DNA of 10,363 nucleotides from UBA4729 sp038236865 (GTDB taxonomy: Bacteria > Patescibacteriota > Saccharimonadia > Saccharimonadales > UBA4665), in contig JBBRZI010000034.1 in assembly GCA_038236865.1 (NCBI GenBank), positions 1-10,363 of the forward strand, in the 5' to 3' direction. This document shows positions 5,103 through 10,363 of this stretch, piece by piece. The notes below the pieces were generated by a model. It ran no database searches. It had not been told where the DNA came from and was given only the letters and a program-made list of their open reading frames with translations. Each line of letters opens with the position of its first letter. The first letter of the stretch is position 1. A program made the position numbers and the translations under genes.

Positions 5103-5109
5103 ATGATTA
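5096..5109. promoter_or_regulatory. Operator 2: palindrome TAATCAAATGATTA
   Basis: Identical to operator 1. It overlaps the -35 box of the DUF4352-like gene and ends four bases before a TTGACA (5114-5119) directed towards the XRE gene, so it could control both directions. Confidence 0.7.
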
Positions 5110-5144
5110 TGTCTTGACAAGGCTATTCTTCCTATGCTTAAGCT

Positions 5145-5372
5145 ATGGAATCAAAAGTCGAAAAGGCATTTCTGGAGAAGGTGGCGAAGCGGGTGGCTCA
5201 ACTACGTCGCGAGCAAGGCATGACACAAGAACAGCTCGCAGACAAAAGCGGGCTAGATAGGGTCGCCATTGCGAACATTGAAACAGGGATTCGCCGACCA
5301 ACTGTTACGACAGTTTATCGGCTGGCTAAGGGGATGAGCGTTAAGGTTGAGGACTTCTTTACGGGGCTGTAG
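5145..5372 (+). CDS. XRE-family transcriptional regulator, 75 aa
   Basis: A one-domain Cro/C1-type DNA-binding protein. The helix-turn-helix spans about residues 14-68: RVAQLRREQGMTQEQLADKSGLDRVAIANIETGIRRPTVTTVYRLAKGMSVKVEDFF, abbreviated here by its landmarks MTQEQLA (helix 2), DRVAIANIE (recognition helix) and the RRPTVTTVYRLA closing helices. There is no ligand or protease domain, so it should act as a simple dimeric repressor. It is divergent to the DUF4352-like gene, and the two identical palindromes between them are its likely binding sites, giving repression of that gene and perhaps autoregulation. No ribosome binding site precedes the ATG at 5145. TATGCT at 5133-5138 would place the transcription start at the ATG itself, so a leaderless mRNA is possible; TTGACA at 5114 is too close (13 bases) to serve as its normal -35 box. 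Confidence 0.9.
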   Translation: MESKVEKAFLEKVAKRVAQLRREQGMTQEQLADKSGLDRVAIANIETGIRRPTVTTVYRLAKGMSVKVEDFFTGL

Positions 5373-5430
5373 GGAGAATCGGGGTTGTGTACGCCAGTTT
5401 TAATGCACTTCTGTATTTTGGCGAATTCTG

Positions 5431-5460
5431 TTGTATTCGCTTTATGTTCGGGTGTAAGAT
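5431..5460 (+). promoter_or_regulatory. Possible promoter of the double-HTH protein gene
   Basis: TTGTAT (5431-5436) and TAAGAT (5455-5460) are 18 bases apart, with TG before the -10 box. It is a moderate match 24 bases upstream of the ATG at 5485. Confidence 0.4.
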
Positions 5461-5484
5461 AGACACAAGCAATTAGAGGTGGCT

Positions 5485-6783
5485 ATGCCAACATTACCTA
5501 CAGCTGAATTACCCGAGCAAGACCCCGAGCACGAGATCATCGTGCTAGATCTTGATAAGCTTCCAGTCGAGCATAATGTGAGCTCATCGCTGGCAATCGT
5601 TAACGATGCGGCTGGCGCAGCAGTTCGTAACCTCCAGGCCTTCCAAATGAACCTGCCCACCTCTTTCGTTGCCCAGATAGTTGAGAATAATAAACGAATG
5701 CTTGAGGCTCATACCCGTATGATGGAGTCGCTCCAGCCGATGCAGGGCTTTATGGCAAGCGTCCAGCAGATTGGAGCCCAGGTTGCGGCTATGACTCAAT
5801 CCGTTATCGGAAGCGGTGTGCTCGAAATGGCTCGGCAGGCACATGAGAGAACAGCCGGAATGCTCAAAGCGCTTGCCCAGCACTTACGGCTACCTTCTTA
5901 TGTCGGCCTAATTCAGCAAAGCTTAGCGAGCTTTACCAATCTGTTTAGTAACACCTGGTCACAATTGTTACAGCCTATCATCGAGTTTTGGCGGCGATAT
6001 CGTGCTAGTAACATCCAATTAATAGTCAGGGCGTCAGAGGGTGATGAGATCGCCACTCACACTTTAGGCAAGATGTGGTGGAGACTATGGTCTAAGTTCA
6101 AGGATTTCAAACAGGAGCAGGGAGAAGATGCTAACTGGGAAGATTTCTGTAATACCATTTCAGTTACTTGCTGGGGAGTCTTGCAGGAAGAAGAAAATGG
6201 CCACCGCTTCTCGCTCCTTCACCTAGCCGCCATTATCTTCAATCGACTGAGGTACCAGCTGGTGCGTGATCGCATTGTGATTATAGATAGCCATGAAGGC
6301 TCTGCCATATCGATCTACATTGACGAGAACGCCAACATTCCGGCAGGCTACTTCACTAAATCCCTTGCCAGACAGGCCGAAGTAACGCCGGAGACCATCC
6401 GCAGTTGGATTAGAAGCGGCCAACTTAAAGCCATCAAAATTCCTTACCAGCTCCAATCTCTTGGCCGTGAAGTCAAGGCATACCTAATACTCGATGAACC
6501 TGGCATGATGACTGAGCTTTACGCCGTCAAACGCGAAATGGCGACTCGACAGCGACACCAACGCGCAGGTCTGTATACTGTCGCACAAGTGACTAAAGAG
6601 TACGGCGTATCGCGTCGAACGCTTCAACGATGGGACGAGACAGGCATACTTAGCCCCCAGCGAATCAAGGGTTATCGTTATTACACCCAAGCTGAGGTTG
6701 CCTCAGTTCCCGGCATCCTAGTTAAAAATGACAGTCCTAAGATCAGGGCACTGATGGCCAGCGGCCGCCCAAGCCCAGCTTAA
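5485..6783 (+). CDS. Orphan protein with two C-terminal HTH motifs, 432 aa
   Basis: The ATG at 5485 is preferred over the in-frame GTG at 5479, because AGAGG (5475-5479), the ribosome binding site, overlaps that GTG. The family is not recognised. Residues 1-30 are acidic and proline-rich. About 35-180 are long amphipathic helices rich in Q, A and M (likely coiled or oligomerising). Residues 181-265 are a helical, tryptophan-rich domain with RASEGDEIATHTLG. Two DNA-binding motifs follow: about 288-333 (AGYFTKSLARQAEVTPETIR then SWIRSGQLKA) and about 362-409 (LYTVAQVTKEYGVSRRTLQR then WDETGILSP and RYYTQAEV), both of the MerR/excisionase type. It stands alone between the XRE gene and the packaging operon, closed by its own terminator. 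A regulator or DNA-organising protein of the phage is a reasonable inference, unproven. Confidence 0.75.
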   Translation: MPTLPTAELPEQDPEHEIIVLDLDKLPVEHNVSSSLAIVNDAAGAAVRNLQAFQMNLPTSFVAQIVENNKRMLEAHTRMMESLQPMQGFMASVQQIGAQVAAMTQSVIGSGVLEMARQAHERTAGMLKALAQHLRLPSYVGLIQQSLASFTNLFSNTWSQLLQPIIEFWRRYRASNIQLIVRASEGDEIATHTLGKMWWRLWSKFKDFKQEQGEDANWEDFCNTISVTCWGVLQEEENGHRFSLLHLAAIIFNRLRYQLVRDRIVIIDSHEGSAISIYIDENANIPAGYFTKSLARQAEVTPETIRSWIRSGQLKAIKIPYQLQSLGREVKAYLILDEPGMMTELYAVKREMATRQRHQRAGLYTVAQVTKEYGVSRRTLQRWDETGILSPQRIKGYRYYTQAEVASVPGILVKNDSPKIRALMASGRPSPA

Positions 6784-6801
6784 AGTGTAATTGGCAGCAA
6801 C

Positions 6802-6829
6802 AAATCCGGAGATAATTCGGATTTTTCTT
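6802..6829 (+). terminator. Rho-independent terminator
   Basis: AAATCCG (6802-6808) and CGGATTT (6818-6824) form a 7-bp stem with a 9-base loop, followed by a T-rich tail to 6829. It lies 19 bases past the stop codon of the double-HTH gene and separates it from the methyltransferase operon. Confidence 0.8.
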
Positions 6830-6897
6830 ATGCCAAGGTATTTTTTCAATGTCATACCCTTCCTTGCCTAATACTGGGTGTAAATAAAGGCAATATT

Positions 6898-8181
6898 ATG
6901 GCAGAGCAATTAACATTCGGCGAGCAGCTTACCGTAGTCCAGGTACCGATTGACGACCTGGTACCCGCCAGTTATAACCCCCGAACCAGCGACCAGGCGG
7001 CCGAGGATCTTCTAATCAAGAGCTTTCGCAGCCATGGGGTGGTTGACCCCTTGATCGTGAACAGTTCAAAGGAGCGCTTTAACATTATCATCGGTGGTCA
7101 CTTTCGTTGGCGAGTACTTAAAAAGCTCGGTGCAACCACCGTTCCCGTGGTATATGTCGATATCTCAGACATCGAAACTGAGAAACAGCTCAATCTGCGC
7201 CTAAACCGAGTGACCGGTGCTTGGGATTTTGAGCTTCTGAAAGTCTTCAATATTGAAACACTGCTGGATGTCGGTTTTGACGATGGCGACCTCTCAGCCA
7301 TTTGGGATGAAGCGCTGGCAACCGAGGACGATTACTTCGATCTTGATAAAGCCATTCGGGAGATCAAAACACCACAAACTAAGCCGGGTGACTTGTTCCA
7401 GCTCGGTTCACACCTGCTAATCTGCGGCGACGCTACCGATCCGGCCGTTATCCAGTGTTTGGTCGGCAGTGACCTTGTCAGTGCGCTCTACTTAGACCCA
7501 CCGTTCAATATTTCGCTGGATTACAGCAAAGGCATCAGTACCAACGGCAAGTACGGCGGCTCAACCGACGACCACAAGTCCGATCCCGACTACAGTGCCT
7601 TTCTCCAGTCACTTCTAGTGAACGGCATGGCAGTTGCCAAGCCGGACTGCCATGTCTTTTGCTACTGCGACGAATCCTATATTGGCCTCCTCCAGAGCCT
7701 GTATGTCGAGATTGGTCTGGCTCCGAAGCGGGTCTGCCTCTGGATTAAGAACAATTTCAACATGACCCCGCAAATCGCCTTCAATAAAGCGTACGAACCA
7801 TGCGTTTATGGCACTCGCGGCAAACCATACCTGTCCAAGACCAAGAACCTCACCGAGATCTTGAATAAGGATGTGGCAGTCGGTAACCGTAGTCTCGACG
7901 ATATCCTAGATCTCTTCAACATCTGGCTGGCCAAGCGCGATTCAGCCCAGGATTACGAGCACCCGACTCAGAAGCCGCCGACCCTACACGAAAAGCCCCT
8001 CAGGCGCTGTACGAAGCCAGGCGATATCGTACTGGACGTCACCGCTGGCTCCGGCTCGACCATGGTGGCCTGTGAGCAGTTGAAGCGCCGAGCCTACCTC
8101 GCCGAAGCCGAACCAATCTTCTGTGATGTAATTATTGCTAGATATGAAGCCCTAACCGGCCAAAAGGCGGTGAAGCTATGA
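6898..8181 (+). CDS. ParB-domain/DNA methyltransferase fusion, 427 aa
   Basis: Likely an S-adenosylmethionine-dependent adenine-N6 or cytosine-N4 methyltransferase of the beta arrangement (motif IV before motif I). Residues 12-110 form a ParB/Srx-type domain (VPIDDLVPASYNPR, SFRSHGVVDPLIV, and GGHFRW in place of the usual GExR-type box). The methyltransferase follows from about 160: motif IV DPPF at 200-203 (Phe instead of the more common Tyr), HPTQKP at 355-360, and the SAM-binding loop TAGSGST at 382-388. Fusions of this sort are usual in phages and integrated elements, commonly as methyltransferases without a partner nuclease; no restriction enzyme gene lies nearby here. AAAGG stands 7 bases before the ATG. 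The stop overlaps the next gene by four bases (ATGA), so translation is coupled. Confidence 0.92.
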   Translation: MAEQLTFGEQLTVVQVPIDDLVPASYNPRTSDQAAEDLLIKSFRSHGVVDPLIVNSSKERFNIIIGGHFRWRVLKKLGATTVPVVYVDISDIETEKQLNLRLNRVTGAWDFELLKVFNIETLLDVGFDDGDLSAIWDEALATEDDYFDLDKAIREIKTPQTKPGDLFQLGSHLLICGDATDPAVIQCLVGSDLVSALYLDPPFNISLDYSKGISTNGKYGGSTDDHKSDPDYSAFLQSLLVNGMAVAKPDCHVFCYCDESYIGLLQSLYVEIGLAPKRVCLWIKNNFNMTPQIAFNKAYEPCVYGTRGKPYLSKTKNLTEILNKDVAVGNRSLDDILDLFNIWLAKRDSAQDYEHPTQKPPTLHEKPLRRCTKPGDIVLDVTAGSGSTMVACEQLKRRAYLAEAEPIFCDVIIARYEALTGQKAVKL

Positions 8182-8936
8182 AGCCGGGACAGATCATCCA
8201 GCTCGGTGACCACCGCCTGGCCTGTGGCGATGCTAAAGATCCGGCACTGATAAGGCGACTAATTGGCAACGATCAGATCAAATTAATTCTCTGCGACCCG
8301 CCCTACGGCGTGGCCTACACCGATAGTAAGGCTGGCTTCACGCAAAAGCTGGGATCGTGTGGTGAAATCACCGGCGACCACTACCAAAGTGACGACGAAT
8401 ACCGGTGCTTTACCAAAGACTGGCTGGCGACTGCTAAACCATACCTTGCGCCAAAGAACGCTGTCTATATCTTCAACTCTGACAATATGCTCTTCGCCTT
8501 GCGTGAGGGCATGCAAGATGCGGGCTGTCGCTTTACCCAATTATTGATCTGGGTGAAGACCCATGCTGTGGTTGGGCGCATGGACTACTTGCCTCAGCAC
8601 GAACTCATCGCCTACGGCTGGTTTGGAACGCATGAATTCGTCAAAGCCAAAGATAAAAGCCTGTTGGTCTATCCAAAACCAAGCCGCAGTAAGCTCCATC
8701 CGACCATGAAGCCAGTTGGTCTACTTAGAAATCTTGTTCTTAACTCCAGTCGAGTCGGTGACTACGTTTACGATCCCTTTGTCGGCTCCGGCTCAACTCT
8801 GCTGGCTTGTGAGCAGACCAAGCGTAAATGTCTGGCAATTGAGCTTGATCCAGTGTATTGCCAAGTTGTCGTTGACCGCTGGGAAAAGCTGACTGGTGGT
8901 ACTGCCAAGATGCTAGAGGTGAGCCATGTCGGATAA
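8178..8936 (+). CDS. Second beta-class DNA methyltransferase, 252 aa
   Basis: A stand-alone methyltransferase without the ParB domain, clearly related to the C-terminal part of the preceding gene: both begin this region with PG..(F/I)QLG.H.L.CGDA.DP and end with GSGST..ACEQ.KR. Motif IV is DPPY at 40-43, HPTMKP is at 174-179, and the SAM-binding loop is DPFVGSGST at 199-207, all canonical, so it should be active on adenine-N6 or cytosine-N4. The segment between DPPY and HPTMKP, which would hold target recognition, differs from that of its neighbour, so the two probably recognise different sites. The start overlaps the upstream stop (ATGA) and the end overlaps the next gene by 11 bases. Modification of phage DNA against host restriction is the likely role. 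Confidence 0.92.
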   Translation: MKPGQIIQLGDHRLACGDAKDPALIRRLIGNDQIKLILCDPPYGVAYTDSKAGFTQKLGSCGEITGDHYQSDDEYRCFTKDWLATAKPYLAPKNAVYIFNSDNMLFALREGMQDAGCRFTQLLIWVKTHAVVGRMDYLPQHELIAYGWFGTHEFVKAKDKSLLVYPKPSRSKLHPTMKPVGLLRNLVLNSSRVGDYVYDPFVGSGSTLLACEQTKRKCLAIELDPVYCQVVVDRWEKLTGGTAKMLEVSHVG

Positions 8937-9348
8937 GACTGCCCGCAATAAGGCCCTGTTGATTGACCAATTACGTAAAACCCCGATTGTTCAACTAGCT
9001 TGCGAGAAAACGAGTCTTAGCCGAGCTTCCTACTACCGGTGGTATAAAGACGATGCTGAGTTTGCCGAGGCAGCCGATCTAGCCCTTAGTGAGGGGGCTT
9101 CACTGGTCAACGACATGGCCGAGAGTCAGCTCATGGCCGCCATTCGGGATGGCAATATGACCGGCATTATCTTCTGGCTGAAGCACCATCATCCAACTTA
9201 TGCCACCAGAGTCCAGATTGATGGACGACTTAAGGTTGAGGATCAAACGCTAACTCCAGAGCAAGAAGCGGTCGTTCAAGAAGCACTACGACTGGCCGGA
9301 CTGGGCCAGATTGAACCGGTAATTACCAAGGAGGAACCCCATGAATAA
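8926..9348 (+). CDS. Probable terminase small subunit, 140 aa
   Basis: Residues 1-45 hold a homeodomain/transposase-like helix-turn-helix: LIDQLRKTPIVQLACEKTS then LSRASYYRWYKDD, of the type seen in small terminase subunits, where it binds the packaging site. A helical middle follows (AADLALSEGASLVNDMAESQLMAAIRDGNMTGIIFWLKHHHP), typical of the oligomerisation part of such proteins (GN...IFWLK recurs in the family). The tail is acidic (TKEEPHE). AGAGGTGA precedes the ATG. Its identity rests on these features and on position: it directly precedes and overlaps (8 bases) the large terminase subunit. In the complex it would recognise phage DNA and hand it to the motor. Confidence 0.8.
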   Translation: MSDKTARNKALLIDQLRKTPIVQLACEKTSLSRASYYRWYKDDAEFAEAADLALSEGASLVNDMAESQLMAAIRDGNMTGIIFWLKHHHPTYATRVQIDGRLKVEDQTLTPEQEAVVQEALRLAGLGQIEPVITKEEPHE

Positions 9349-10363
9349 CACTTTGCCAGCCGATGTTGAGGCCAGTCTTACTCCCGACCTCTGGGAGCAT
9401 ATTCGAGGCAACCGTAAGATCCGGATGGCGACAGCCGAGCGCAGTCACACCTGGTTCTTTAGCCTTTATCTCAGCCGCTACTTAAAGCACCCGACAGCCG
9501 ATTTTCAAAAAGAGATCTTCATGTTAACCGAGAATCAGGAGATTGAGTACGCAGTGATTGTGGCCTTTCGCGGCTCCGGCAAATCGACGGTCGTTACCAT
9601 GTCCTACCCAATTTGGGCAGTCCTCGGTAGCCAACAAAAGAAGTTCATCTTGATCCTGAGCCAGACTCAGCAGCAGGCACGGTTGCACCTAGCTAACATC
9701 AAGCGCGAATTTGAAGCTAATGAACTGCTTCGAGCAGATTTCGGACCGCTGGAAGAAGAAAGCGACGAGTGGGGATCAAGCTCACTGGTGCTGACCAAGT
9801 ACGGTGCCCGAATCAGTGCGGCTTCCACTGACCAAAGCATTCGTGGTTTACGTCACGGAGAGCACCGACCAGACCTCATCATCTGCGACGATGTCGAAGA
9901 TATGATGTCTACTAAGACTCAGGAGGGCAGGGATAAGACCTACAACTGGCTAACTGGGGAGGTGCTTCCGGCTGGCGACCAGAACACCAAGGTGGTGATG
10001 GTTGGCAACCTGCTGCACGAAGACTCACTTTTGATGCGACTGCGGGCAAGCTTCGAATCAGGACGGTTGAATGGTGTCTTCAGAGCGTACCCTGTAGTAA
10101 CACCCAGCAACCAGATCCTCTGGCCTGGTAAATATCCCAACCACGATGCCATCGAAACTGCCAAACGTAAGCTTGGCAATGAGAAAGCTTGGCAACGCGA
10201 GTTCATGCTTAAGATCGTTCCCGAAGACGATCAGGTTATCTTTCCGGCTTGGATTCGCTACTACGACGAGTTGCCTTCCCAGGAGCAGGATCATTACCGC
10301 TACACGGCCGTCGGCATTGATTTGGCTATTTCACTGCGGACAACCGCTGACTGTACGGCCATG
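9341..10363 (+). CDS. Terminase large subunit, N-terminal 341 residues (runs off right edge)
   Basis: The packaging motor of a tailed phage: an ATPase that drives DNA into the procapsid, joined to a nuclease that cuts concatemers. The ATG at 9341 has a perfect AAGGAGG six bases upstream (9328-9334), inside the preceding gene. The Walker A box is FRGSGKST at 76-83. Walker B is DLIICDDVED at 178-187, with E186 as likely catalytic glutamate. The coupling region is VVMVGNLLHEDSLL at 218-231. The RNase H-like nuclease is only beginning (VGIDLAIS, D327 as first metal ligand) when the window ends, so completeness cannot be judged. The frame is open throughout. It shows that the plus-strand operon belongs to a tailed phage, prophage or a relic of one. 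Confidence 0.92.
   Translation, partial: MNNTLPADVEASLTPDLWEHIRGNRKIRMATAERSHTWFFSLYLSRYLKHPTADFQKEIFMLTENQEIEYAVIVAFRGSGKSTVVTMSYPIWAVLGSQQKKFILILSQTQQQARLHLANIKREFEANELLRADFGPLEEESDEWGSSSLVLTKYGARISAASTDQSIRGLRHGEHRPDLIICDDVEDMMSTKTQEGRDKTYNWLTGEVLPAGDQNTKVVMVGNLLHEDSLLMRLRASFESGRLNGVFRAYPVVTPSNQILWPGKYPNHDAIETAKRKLGNEKAWQREFMLKIVPEDDQVIFPAWIRYYDELPSQEQDHYRYTAVGIDLAISLRTTADCTAM

Noticed and set aside
5665..5750. Sigma-factor reading of the double-HTH protein (RASEGDEIATHTLG recalls the first helix of sigma region 2)
   Set aside because: The resemblance is one short helix; regions 2.4 and 4 are not recognisable, and the C-terminal motifs are of MerR/excisionase type.
8926..9348. Transposase-type protein for the 140-residue HTH gene
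   Set aside because: Overlap with the large terminase gene and the helical middle typical of small terminase subunits make a packaging role far more likely.

Overview
The window looks like a chromosomal segment of a small-genome bacterium, most likely of the Candidate Phyla Radiation (Patescibacteria, perhaps Saccharibacteria), running into a prophage or phage packaging module. The lineage is an inference. It rests on many short orphan genes, an ISXO2/IS1595-type insertion sequence, and two copies of a GC-rich orphan gene type that I associate loosely with such genomes. UGA ends the first methyltransferase gene (at 8179-8181), so the code is standard, not the UGA-recoded code of Gracilibacteria/Absconditabacteria.

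Region 1 (1-1230) lies on the minus strand. A gene of unknown function leaves the left edge (277 to <1). It is followed by a small two-helix membrane protein (578-856) that has a perfect consensus promoter (TTGACA-17-TATAAT) and a terminator-like hairpin.

Region 2 (1240-4412) is the most unusual part. Two long direct-repeat cassettes (about 1240-2357 and 3313-4412) each contain, on the minus strand, the same consensus promoter, the same structured 5' leader, a paralogous GC-rich orphan gene and the same structured 3' element. The leader has two hairpins and a TTGAGA/TCTCAA switch. The 3' element has UUCG-capped and GC-rich hairpins, and the two copies show a compensatory base-pair change. An IS1595-family insertion sequence with 25-bp imperfect ends (2370-3225) sits between the cassettes, bordered on both sides by GC-rich palindromes.

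Region 3 (4411-5372) is a divergent pair: a membrane-anchored DUF4352-like protein (minus) and a 75-residue XRE repressor (plus). They share an intergenic region with two identical 14-bp palindromes, one over the -35 box and one over the start of transcription of the DUF4352 gene.

Region 4 (5485-10363) is phage-like and on the plus strand. A 432-residue orphan protein with two C-terminal MerR/excisionase-type helix-turn-helix motifs is followed by a strong terminator. Then comes a tightly overlapping operon: ParB-domain/DNA methyltransferase fusion, second beta-class methyltransferase, terminase small-subunit candidate and terminase large subunit (cut by the right edge). The operon would modify phage DNA and package it. 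No integrase, attachment site, tRNA, rRNA or CRISPR array was seen.
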